Source: Cryptomeria japonica
Taxonomy: Eukaryota; Streptophyta; Pinopsida; Cupressales; Cupressaceae
Direction of reading: 5' to 3'
DNA length: 64,000 nt
Assembly (NCBI RefSeq): GCF_030272615.1
Contig: NC_081405.1
Location: 475,296,008 to 475,360,007, forward strand
In this document: positions 37,450 through 47,112 of the stretch, piece after piece
How positions within the stretch are numbered: the first letter of the stretch is position 1
Layout of the letters: each line of letters opens with the position of its first letter
Notes under the pieces: generated by a model
What the model was told of the DNA's origin: nothing
What the model saw: the letters and a program-made list of their open reading frames with translations, nothing else
Database searches by the model: none
Position numbers and translations under genes: made by a program

Positions 37450-38260
37450 CTGATATTGTGATGAGTATGTGGGTGTACTATCATGGTCCTATGAATATTT
37501 GAAAGGGTACAATCCCATCATTATTCAACACACCATTGAGCTTACCAATGGAGCCAAACCGGTTCGACAGAAGCAGAGACCTATCAATCCAAAAATTGAC
37601 TCCCTTATGGCCCAGGAATTGAAAAAGCTGATAGAATAAAAAATCATCTACCCCATCAAGCACAGTACATGGGTATCTAATTTGGTGCCAGTCAAAAAAA
37701 AAAGGGGAGATTCGGCTTTGTGTTCATTTCCAGGACTTAAACCAAGCATCTCTAAAAGACCATTATCCTTTGCCACCAATGGAATAGTTGTTAAGCATAG
37801 TAGTAGGGTCAGAGATGTTCTCAATGTTAGATGGTTTCTCGGGTTATAATTAAGTATTGGTGAAGCTAGAGGATCAACATAAGACAACCTTCATGACCAA
37901 ATGGGGAATATTCACTTATTAGAAAATGTCATTTGGGTTGTCGAATGCCAATGCGACTTTTCAAAGAGCTATGGACCTGGCCTTCAAGGAGATTATCAAC
38001 AAAATCATCCTTATGTATTTGGATGACTTAACCATGTTTTCAAAATACAAAGAAGATCATTTCGATCATCTTGAGCTAGTGTTCCAAAAGTGTATGGAGC
38101 TTGGGATCTCTTTGAACCCAAAGAAGTGTATTTTTGGTGTCCCGCAAGGTAAATTACTAGGGAAGGTAGTGGCAAAGGAAGTAGTCTCTATTGATCCTAA
38201 TCGAGTGAAGGCAATAAAGGAGCTTCCTCTTCCTGTCAATAAAAAGGGCATCTAGTCTTT
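37450..38260 (+). pseudogene. reverse transcriptase remnant
   Basis: Blocks: GAKPVRQKQRPINPKIDSLMAQELKKLIE, WVSNLVPVKKK, LCVHFQDLNQASLKDHYPLPPME, MFSMLDGFSGYN, MSFGLSNANATFQRAMDLAFK, LMYLDDLTMFSK (YLDD at 38016-38027), LNPKKCIFGV. A long A run at about 37694-37704 shifts the frame between VPVKKK and the next block. Stops near 37638, 37847 and 37920. Catalytic acids are kept although the frame is broken. Confidence 0.85.
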
Positions 38261-38729
38261 CCTAGGTAAGGTTAACTTCATTAGCCACTTTATTTCAGAC
38301 TTTGCAGGGATGGTGAGGCCTATCACCCTGATGCTTAAGAAGGAAACACATTTTAAATGGAATCCTAAAGCTAAAGAAGCTCTCGAGAAAATCAAAGGTG
38401 GTATCTATTTATCCCCCATTCTATCCAACCCCGATATGTCCAAGGATTTCACAATGTATGTTTTCTCTAGCCACTATAGCATTGTTGTAGTCCTAACCCA
38501 GAAAGACACAGAAAAAGGGGGTGATTACCCTATAGCTTTCCATTCCAAGACCCTAAAGGAATATAAGGCTAAGTATAATTTCATTGAAAAGAAAGATTTG
38601 GCCATAGTCGAGGGCCTTAAAAATTTTAGACACTTCATCACTTGTAATAAGACCACCGTGTATGCTGCTCATCCTTTAGTCAAACAATATATCATGGAAG
38701 GCTACATCATAGAGAAGAGGGTGAACTAG
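38261..38729 (+). pseudogene. RNase H (RT-linked) remnant
   Basis: After the connection segment (SFLGKVNFISHFISDFAGMVRPITLMLKKE), the open frame reads FKWNPKAKEALEKIKGGIYLSPILSNPD, then YPIAFHSKTLKEYKAKYNFIEKKDLAIVEGLKNFRHFI. The first catalytic Asp segment has become YVFSSHYSIVVVL, so the usual DASD motif is lost. Last codons 38724-38729. Confidence 0.75.
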
Positions 38730-38858
38730 ATTACAAAAATCCTAGAGTATGACATTGATGTTAGGTCCACTAAGATAATCTATGATAAAGGTTTGTGCGA
38801 ATACATAGGCCAAGAGTTCAGACCCTGAGAAGCTGAGATAGCCACAGAAGAAGTTGTA

Positions 38859-40126
38859 ATGGTCACCTTCGAACCAGTAGAAGCATGTTGGATGGAGGCT
38901 CAGAAAATTTTTATGAAGACCAGGAGTTTTCCTGAAGGCCTCCCTCCAGAAAAAAAGAGATTCTATAGACTGCAGAATAGTGGTTTTTGGTTGGTGGATG
39001 GTGTACTTTTACAAAGAAATTTTGATAGAAGCATGAGCTAGAGCCAAGCTAGCAAGATTTTACATGAATTTCAATATGGTTCATCAGGAGGTCATTTTTT
39101 GGCACAACTAATATCATCAAGATCACTCACGCTAGATATTTATGACCCTCTATGTTCAAAGATGTGCACACCCTTGTGAGGGAGTGCAAATAATGCTAGT
39201 ATTATAGTGGCATGTGTAGAAAAGCGGCGATGCCACTCATGCCTATAATGGTGGAGGAACCTTTTTCTCAATGGGGACTCAACTTCATAGGGATGATCAA
39301 TCCTCAAGCTTGACTGCACACAAGTGGATCTTAACCACTATTGACTATTTCACCAGATGGTCCGAAGTTGTTCCCCCTAAAGAATTCATCAAAGACTGAG
39401 ATATTGATGTTTCTGGAGGATCTAGTGTGTCGATATGGTCTGCCAAAGACCATAATATCAGATAATGTGCATGCATTCATAGGTTCACTAATCACCCATT
39501 TCACCCTCAGTAAAGGTATTTACCTAAAAACCTCATCAAGCTACTATCCGCAAGGAAATGGATTTGTCGAGTCCACTAACAAGAATCTCATCAGACTCAT
39601 CAAAAGGATAGGCTCAGAGCACAAAAGGGAGTGGCATCACCACTCAAGGAGCACATTATAGGCCGACTAGATAACACCAAAGCAAGTCTTAAAGAATTCC
39701 CCATATAAGTTGGTCTATGGTAAAGACATGTTTTTTTGGTATCTCTGGAAATCCCAACCTTGCAAATACTCAAGTCTATCAAAGTGGGAAATAATGGTCC
39801 CATGGAAATAAGGTTGGCAAAAATTATGGAACTTGAAGAGGCAAGGGAAGCTACATTCATCTCTCTTCAAAACCGTTATTAAACTATCAAGAAGTGGTTC
39901 AGACAATAAGAAGAGTTCTGACCCAAAATTCAAACAAGGTGACCTTGTTTTGAAATATGATGAAAGGGAGGCCAAGCCCGGTCAACATGCCAAATTTGAT
40001 GGGTTATGGGAGGGACCCTTCTACATTATAGGTTGCAAAGGGTTAAATTCTTTTGATCTTGAAGATATGCAAGGAGAATCTCTTAGGATCCTGGTCAACG
40101 GGTTCCACCTTAAACCTTTTCATTAG
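38859..40126 (+). pseudogene. integrase remnant
   Basis: Starts with a pre-integrase segment (PPEKKRFYRLQNSGFWLVDGVLLQRNF). The zinc-binding part is decayed (39100-39240). The core keeps Asp in TTIDYFTRWSE, Asp in KTIISDNVHAF and Glu in YYPQGNGFVESTNKNLI, though in two frames. The C-terminus (39833-40126) reads FKQGDLVLKYDER, FDGLWEGPFYIIGCKG, ILVNGFHLKPFH and stops at 40124-40126. Confidence 0.83.
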
Positions 40127-41379
40127 TGGTGTTTCTCTAATGTACATAATGTAAATAATGCTTTTGTGTGCCTTATTTATTTAATTATGTTTCTTCATTC
40201 TCTCCAAAGGCAAAGTGAAAGTCACAAGATATGCCATAATTAAGCAAAAAGAAAATCATTATATTATGAGTATTTTTTACAATTCATTGGTAGGCCTTTG
40301 ACCTAATTTTAACAAAAATAAGCAAGATGCACTAATACATTTGGCCTAAAATTCCGACGGAGGTTTCCAATGGGGAAGGTATATTGTGATCAAATTTGAT
40401 TTTTTTCAAAAAAATGCCCGCATTCGTCAGAATCCTGATGATAATTCAACATTTGGTTTCAACAGAGAAGGAATTGGTAATGAAATTTATGTTTTTTGAG
40501 AAAAAGTGCCCGCATTCATCGAAATTCTGATGACCGTGGGCATTACTTAAAAAAAAAATACCAAGTCATTTTATAAACATTAATCCTGCCTCTTTGTCTC
40601 GTCGACCTCTACCATATTCACAACAAAATTGGGCATTACAAGGAGGGAAACAATTCTAGATTGGGGTGCCACCAAGATCCGATTGAAGAAAAAAGGCAGG
40701 GTAATCAACCAATTCATTCACAGGATGTTTTCTTGAAGAAAAAATCATTATATTTGTGATAATGTGTTGAATTTGCTTGATGTAGTGATGAAATTTTTTG
40801 AATTTTACATAGGAGGTTGCATTTGTCCTGGTTGATGATCAAGTTGTATCCTTCTTATAATGAATTTTACTGCTCATAATTTTTTTTCCCTAGCTCATAT
40901 TCATTGTCTAGTAGAAAAAGAGATAAATAAGATTAAATTGGATGGTTGATCAAATGAAATGATCAATTATCCTCTTTATAGGCATAACCTCTTAGGGTAG
41001 ACCCTAATTAAGGAGCGGGATGACCTAAACCTATGTGATCAAATAGGGAAGAACCATAGATTATGCCACTCTTGTATCTGACATCCACTGGAAGTGGCCT
41101 GAACCTAGGCTATAGCTAAGGAGCTTACCTTGGGTATGGATGATGGTATATATGTCTGTGACAGAAACTCCCTGCTGCAGGACCGTGAGACCATTATGTA
41201 GTGATCGAGTGCCATTTTTTGTCGGTGTTTTGCAAGGGAGGATAAGTGTACCGTGATAGGAAGGTGGTTAAGGTTTAGGATAGGATGTAGGAAAGTGAAG
41301 GAGGTTAAGGGAGGGGATATGAAAGGTAGATGGAAGGTAATAATGATAGGAAGTGAGGTAAAGGTTATGAGGTGTGGGT
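40127..41379 (+). other. 3' untranslated region and spacer
   Basis: Non-coding. Two similar GC-containing words (TGCCCGCATTCGTC at about 40416 and TGCCCGCATTCATC at about 40506), the second followed by GATGACCGTGGGCA, can fold as imperfect hairpins. 40540-40552 is an A run. No LTR or gene recognised. Confidence 0.4.
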
Positions 41380-42400
41380 TAGAAAATAGGATGTAGGAAA
41401 TGGAAGGAAGGGTCATCCATGTCATAGTTCCTCAAGAGGAGCACATTCACATGAGGGACAAGAAGAGTCATATCACTTTGAGAGTTTTCACCAAGATGAG
41501 TGGCCCAATTATGGACCTCAAATCTTACAAGCCTTATAGAATTTGATAGGTGTAATACAGGATAGGTTTTCACCCACAAAAGAGACACCTCATGAGGATC
41601 CACTTGTAGTAGAGGAGCATATTCTTGCATCTTGGGAGCTTATTAGGAGTTCGCCTTGAATTTGGGAAATACACATAGAGGAGATAGAAGATTGATCAAT
41701 ACACATTACTTGGCCTCATCATGCATAAATACAAGAGGTATAGACTATAGCAAGCACATATCATGAGCCAAAGGATCATATTTGAGAGTTGCTTCATCTC
41801 CAATCCTCTATATTTTTAAGATCCACAAATGGGGTTCAGGCTAAGTCTTGGTTACTTAGCTTGGACTTGTGCTTTGGGTTGCATCTATATGTGAGAAACC
41901 TAAAGGAATAGTTTGCAATGCAATTTCTGAGAGGACTTGCTTCCACCTTGTGGTACTGGGAGGATAAAATGCACCAACTCACATTGGAAACCCTCTCATG
42001 GTATACCATTTTGGAGTGCCTCAAAGTGTGTTCTATTTCAAAATATTTTTGACAGAGATGCATAGATGAGTTTCATAATTTACATAATAAGGTTTTGTAG
42101 TGGCTCAACATGAGAGTTAGTTTTTGGAGTTCTTGTAGTTTGTAGATTACATTCAAGACAAGTTACTTGTCAATTATTTCATTAGGGGTGCAAAAGCCCA
42201 AAATTTCAGTTTTCCTACACATGGCCAATTCAAATGACTTTAGGGCTGCTATGGCAAGGTCTCTTATGGAAAAGGAGGTATATGGGAGGACACAAGAGGC
42301 ATGCAAGAAGTTTGTAACCTTGATCAAGGGACTAAAGTGTCCATAGGCCTCCCCATCCTTCAAAGGAGAATTTAGACTTACTATAGGATTTCAAAGAAAA
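41380..42400 (+). pseudogene. decayed Ty3-type gag
   Basis: In shifting frames the + strand reads a gag-like path: FLRGLASTLWYWEDKMHQLTLETLSW (41930-41998), then CIDEFHNLHNKVL (42057-42098), then YIQDKLLVNYFIRGAKAQNFSFPTHGQF (about 42145-42230) and MARSLMEKEVYGRTQEACKKF. Spacing and words fit the central retrotransposon gag domain. Several stops and frame changes. No protease or pol follows, so the element is truncated. Confidence 0.55.
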
Positions 42401-42573
42401 ACCTAATAGTATCAATATTAGGGACAAAGGTCTAGAGCATACTATGGTCCATAGGGTAGTCACATGTAACCATCATCGACACAAGGATATTTTAGGTATG
42501 AGAGATTGTAGGGATATCAAGCTAGGCCTTCTATGACTCAACAACCTTTTAGGGGAGAATCTAGTGTTTTTAG

Positions 42574-42627
42574 TAGTTAGGATCTTCTAATTATGGTTGG
42601 GCCTAGCCAACATAGGTTTATATGAGA
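42574..42627 (+). repeat. 54-bp direct repeat, copy 1
   Basis: Starts TAGTTAGGATCTTC and ends TTTATATGAGA. It differs from the copy at 42997-43050 at about three positions by eye. Confidence 0.85.
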
Positions 42628-42996
42628 GGCACATGTTATGTATATGTTAGTATCAGATAGAGAGTGCCCACAAGGTTTTAGAGTAGGTGGAAACCAACCT
42701 AGGGTGTCAAAGTAGATAGTTGATATGTGGGTCTTTACCCTCCCAAACACCCAAAGGTCAAAGGAAGATTCACTACTGCAACACTCACATTTGTGACATT
42801 CTCAAGCACTTAGGACAGTCACTCCTTTCATGGGAATTCTTCTTCACACAATACTCTAACATTAATTGTGATGATAGTGTACCTCCTTAAACCTTCCACC
42901 AACACCAAACTCAATACCAAACTCTTTCCCAATCTCGCTAATGGACTAACTCAACTCACTGTCAAATTGTGACAGCCAATGCAAGGTTTAGGACAA

Positions 42997-43050
42997 TAGT
43001 TAGGATCTTATAATTATGGTGGGGCCTAGCCAACATAGGGTTATATGAGA
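42997..43050 (+). repeat. 54-bp direct repeat, copy 2
   Basis: Same unit 423 bp downstream. The DNA between the copies has no coding content or LTR ends that I can see. Confidence 0.85.
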
Positions 43051-43830
43051 TAGGGGTAAGTTCAATAGTGATGTGTATTAGATTGTCATCAAATTTTTCT
43101 GTTAGTGTTAATTTGTATTAGCATTACACTTATTGTCATTTCATTATAATCAGTTTGTTATTCCTTATGAGAATTTGTAGTATTACCATAATTTGCATAG
43201 CTTGAATCTGATTGTATTATGTATTCTTGAGATTATGTGCAGATATATATATATATTTATATTTTATGTCTGGCAGTAACATTATGTTATTTTAATGTTG
43301 TTTGAATAAATAGATAAAATTTACCCTCTTAACTTAATATGATATTAACTATCATTGACTTGATTAAGAACATCTTAATTTATATTCAATGATGCACAAA
43401 TCTGAATTTAAATATGTATATCATATGGGTTGATATATACTCTAATGCTAGCTCAGGAAATTCATGCTTATACGTACCTAACACTGAACTTACCCGTCTT
43501 TATCCCTGCTGGTAGACTATCATTATTCATCTTGTATTCTCTCTAAACTTGGGCATTAAGGTTGTCCTATGCATTATCACATGACTATTTTTTCTTGTTC
43601 TTAGGGTTGCCTATTTCTCTAAACATGATTAGGTTTTTTCACTATCTTGACTACCACCTTTAATGGACTTCCATCATTAAGACTTATTACTATTGCCCTC
43701 TTTGACTATCACAAGATGACTAAAATATTTGCATAGGTGACTACATCTATTCATGTGAGTTCTCTTCATAATGTTGGTAATTTTCATACTTTGATTGTAA
43801 GGACACCACCTTACCTCTTTATGTCTTGAC
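43051..43830. other. non-coding spacer
   Basis: AT-rich, with a short AT dinucleotide run near 43244-43256. No domain found. Base composition changes to clearly more GC-rich at about 43850, where the host-gene-like fragment starts. Confidence 0.45.
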
Positions 43831-44352
43831 ATGATTATTTGTTCACCAACAACAATAGGGGCGAAGGGAGCGATGTTGCGGGTGTTGTTGCTACACCATG
43901 CACATAGGGGCGCTAGAGCGATGCTTGAGATCAATGGGGCCAGGGTTTCACCCTCTGAGGGTTTTGCTTTCCTTAGCCTCCATAGGGACAGGCTCGACAA
44001 GGACTTTGCTGAGGCCACTTACGTTAGCACGGATAATGTTCGAATCACTGGAACTCTGCATTTTGAGGTTTATAATGGGGATTTATTGTTACTTTGTGGA
44101 ACCCTCCACAATGGGGCTAAGAATGGGTTCTAGGGCATGGATTGTTGCTCTATCGTGTGTCAAGGGGCTTCTAAGAAGCAAAAACATCCTGACAAGCTTG
44201 ATTTTGCAAGACACACTCCTCCAAATTTGGAGGTTTATGTGGTAGGATGCTGCTCGAGATCACCACTAATATTTACTAAGACTTTACAACTTGTTCCCCA
44301 GCATAGGCGAGGAGGGACCTTGGATGCTATTCCTAAGGATGAGGAGACATAG
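43831..44352 (+). pseudogene. fragment of an At1g01500-like plant protein gene
   Basis: One phase from 43831 to the stop at 44350-44352 with one TAG (44131-44133), next to GMDC where the family has Trp or Ser before MDC. Residues recalled as family hallmarks: LEINGARVSPSE, SLHRDRLDKDFAEATYVSTDNVRITGTLHFEVY, LLLCGTL, NLEVYVVGCCS, PLIFTKTLQL, RGGTLDAIP. These match my memory of the conserved plant family typified by Arabidopsis At1g01500 (function unclear). The usual N-terminus and the C-terminal membrane segment are missing. No introns are visible in the piece. It is more GC-rich than its surroundings, as expected of host coding DNA. It may be a processed or transposon-captured copy. Confidence 0.65.
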
Positions 44353-44675
44353 GTTAAGAGCATAGTTCTCAGTGAAAATTCACATCAACGCACCATGCAA
44401 CTATGGTTACTAGGACTTGGACCTATGGGAGTTAGGTAGGCTATGTGACAACTACATGATGATATATCATAGAATAGATGCTCTTTTGATAGATTCTAGT
44501 GGTTTCCAGGTAGGATACATAATAAGGGAGAGAAAAAAGATTCCCGTGACATCATTTTTCATGCTGACTAGATCGAACATCACATCCCCCATTTGACATT
44601 TGTGAGGGGACACCACCATTCTCACATTGTTCTCTATCCAAATCACAGGCTAATCTTGCTAATCTTCCATCATAT
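44353..44675. other. spacer left of the gag-pro element
   Basis: No gene seen. It ends at CATAT, the left target duplication of the LTR element; the same DNA continues at 52541 after the insertion. Confidence 0.5.
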
Positions 44676-44846
44676 TGTAGCGTCCTAAAATTGCGACACT
44701 TGCAATTTCGACTGCATTTTGGTCTTCACGATGGCGATGCAACACGCAACCTGAATGGAGACCCCGAAACCTGATAACGACACTAAAAACTGCATTTTTC
44801 AAGCACCCTGGCCTGAACCTCCTTGCACCCTGCTATCCCGGGAGGT

Positions 44847-44935
44847 GGACCAGAGCGCCTAGCGCCCTGGTCCCCCAGGACCATGGCGCCCAGCGCCCTG
44901 GTCCCCCAGGACCATGGCGCCCAGCGCCCTGGTCC
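44847..44935 (+). repeat. hairpin-module cluster, left LTR (three copies)
   Basis: Three 27-nt units at 44847-44873, 44878-44904 and 44909-44935. Each begins GGACCA and ends TGGTCC, so the ends pair; the middle is AGCGCC-rich. Units two and three are identical. The corresponding cluster of the right LTR is 51451-51539. Confidence 0.9.
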
Positions 44936-45058
44936 CTAGGCCTATTTTGGGCCTGGTCTCCTAAGGGGTCTCGGGTCTTTTTATTTGCAATTTGGAAAAT
45001 AAACTTTCCTGGTCGGCCTAAGGTCGGGAAAATCAGTCTTTTAACCCTAATTGGCAAG

Positions 45059-45066
45059 TATATAAA
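45059..45066 (+). promoter_or_regulatory. LTR TATA box
   Basis: TATATAAA in the 5' LTR, repeated at 51662-51669 in the 3' LTR. Likely promoter of the genomic transcript. The hairpin-module cluster lies about 125 bases upstream of it, the single module about 470 bases downstream. Confidence 0.6.
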
Positions 45067-45937
45067 CTACATTTTCCTCTCTCATTTGGATATATACATA
45101 CATGACGGAAAAAACGTGGAAACTATACTCAAGCATTCAAGCATTCCTTCAAGCATTCATTCCAGGTCTCCATTCAAGGCTAAGTGTTGCATTCAAGTCA
45201 AGGATTCAACCATTGAAGAGAAGATCACTTACTACATACTACTACAACATACAACAAACAACAACATCTAAACCTTCGCACATAAGGATACAAACATCCT
45301 TAGAACAAGGTATTAGTACTTGTTTTACATTACAGTCATTTACATTTACAGCATTTCTCATTACTTGGTTAATTCCAAAACCGGGGTTTGACCTAAAGGC
45401 AAACCCCTAATCCCTAACCCCCCAATCGTCTTCGCTTTTCTATGTGTAGGTTGCAGGTACGTGGCTGAAATTGAAGATCTGGAATCCTTGTGCATAGACG
45501 AACAGATCCCCCTTCGTTTCGCGGATTTTTCGGAGGACCGTGGTGCCGGGCGCCATCGTCCCAACAACTTTTGCTCAAATTTGCAGGACAGCGCCGTATC
45601 GACATTTTACTACTAATTCCAGGTCCGCAGCTTCATACTATATCCCTAACTCAGTTTATAAGCGAATCTTTATCACTTTCTATGCATTCCTAGCTTAATT
45701 CTCTTATCAACATTCTTTACAAAAGAGGGTAGCCTTGCTTTCCTAACCCTTGAAACTCATTTAGCATCCAATCTTGCATTGTGTGGGATTGGATCTTGTG
45801 AGTTTCAACCCCTCTTTTGAATGTAAAGTCTTCTCCCTCAAGTGAAAACCATCAACCCTAGAGAACCTCCCTTCTCTCTCCTCGGAGTTGGAAGAGGGGA
45901 GTGCAACTAGGGTTCGATTGCGATTTTTCGCTTTACA

Positions 45938-45957
45938 TTTTGGTGAACGCGACGTGA
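45938..45957 (+). promoter_or_regulatory. primer binding site candidate
   Basis: TTTTGGTGAACGCGACGTGA begins right at the LTR end and has the TGGTG...CGACGTG form of plant Ty3 primer sites. The tRNA is not assigned. Confidence 0.6.
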
Positions 45958-47112
45958 ACATCCTTTCTGATTTTTCATGCTTAGATCTGAAGAAATTGAT
46001 TACATTTCCATGTTTGTTTTTTGCAAATTTTAGAGGTTGATTGCATAAAAACCCTAAATTTTCTTTTTGAAAATTGAACTTGTGAAATGCTTAATTGTTA
46101 ATGTTTGTTTCAGATCTGCCCTTCTATTACAAATTATCAAATCATGTCTGTGCTTTAATTTTGAAAATTAAAGTGGTTAAGTGTCAAAACCCTAATTTTT
46201 GAAACCCTCTTGATTCAACCTTTGTCCGACAATTTGACCGATCAAAACATCTCCAAATCAGCTGTAACTTTGGATTCTGCAATAAAATCACAATATCTTT
46301 CATCCCTAAAAATTTGGAAAAAAGCTGCGAGGACCGTGTGCACTCCGAGCGCCATCGTCCCCGACATTTTTTTCGAAATTTCGGGAGCGAGCTCTTACTG
46401 TATTTTCCTGCTAAAATCCAGAATTTTGGCTGATTTTATCAAATCTAACACTTTCAAAATTACAGTCAAAGTTGGTCTTGTGATTGCTTGGATTAAGGCT
46501 TCTAATTATTCAAAAATCATCAAAATTGAAATTTTGTGTCAAAATTGTGTTCTTACTGTCCTAAATCTGAAAAGTGTGTTTGCATTCATTCGAAATTTCA
46601 GTGCTTTATTCAAATTCTTGCAATTTGTGACTTTTGAAATTAAGTGCTTAATTACAACAACTTTGATTTCCGCTTTCAAAATTGAATTTTGCGTGAAATT
46701 GAGTCAATTTCTGAATTTCAAAATTTGCATTGCTTTTGGCATTCCCTCTAAAATCATAAAATTCAAAATTTCAGTTTCCCTCTCTTTTTCAAAATTCAAA
46801 TTTTGCATTTTTCGACAATCTTGATAGGGTTCAATTTCGAATTTGCAACTTTAATTTGGCCAATCTACAGATCGTAAAATCCCTCAATTTTTTCAGATTA
46901 GCTTTAAAATCATCATACCTTTCATCCCTGCAAATTTCGAAAAAAGTTGCAAGGACCGTGTTGCACTCCGAGCGCCACGGTCCCGGACATTTTTTCCGAA
47001 ATTTCGGGAGATTGTCGTGATTGCATTTAACAGCTTAAATCCAGAAGATTGGCTGATTTTACTGAAAATTTCTACCTCTAAATTCAAAATCTTCTCTCTC
47101 TCTTTCTAGTGC
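45958..47112 (+). other. long leader with duplicated structured segment
   Basis: About 1.16 kb between primer site and the gag ATG. Two copies of an approximately 160-bp segment (46278-46442 and 46905-47062) each carry one hairpin module (46331-46360; 46953-46983), followed by CATTTTTTTCGAAATTTCGGGAG. The rest is rich in AAATTCAAAATTT words. A 204-codon open frame here looks like low-complexity chance coding. Confidence 0.65.

Larger units (their letters stand above)
34196..40126 (+). mobile_element. dead Tat-like Ty3/gypsy element with upstream second RNase H
   Basis: Gag, aspartic protease, second RNase H, RT, RNase H, integrase on the + strand, degenerate with many stops and some frame changes. 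The 5' leader and primer-like site lie at about 27395-27488, split off by the 6.7-kb insertion. The order with the extra RNase H between protease and RT differs from the element at 12640. Catalytic residues of the second RNase H, RT and integrase are largely kept. No downstream LTR could be matched in 40127-41380. Confidence 0.87.
44676..45937 (+). repeat. 5' LTR of the gag-pro element
   Basis: Begins TGTAGCGTCCTAAAATTGCG and ends GCTTTACA. Contains GC-rich hairpin modules (44847-44935 and 45535-45561) and a TATA box at 45059. Near-identical to 51280-52540; the main difference is the make-up of the hairpin-module cluster. Confidence 0.95.

Noticed and set aside
43677-44018. - strand open frame opposite the At1g01500-like fragment
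   Set aside because: Antisense shadow of the conserved coding piece.
45086-45410. Open frames in the left LTR, repeated at 51689-52013
   Set aside because: Duplicated because LTRs are duplicated. They lie just after the TATA box and contain repeated CAAGCATTC words; non-coding leader.
46210-46824. 204-codon open frame in the leader of the gag-pro element
   Set aside because: Composition is Ile/Phe/Lys/Ser-rich from repeated AAATTCAAAATTT words. It includes one of the hairpin modules and half of a duplicated untranslated segment, and no domain is visible. Treated as chance.
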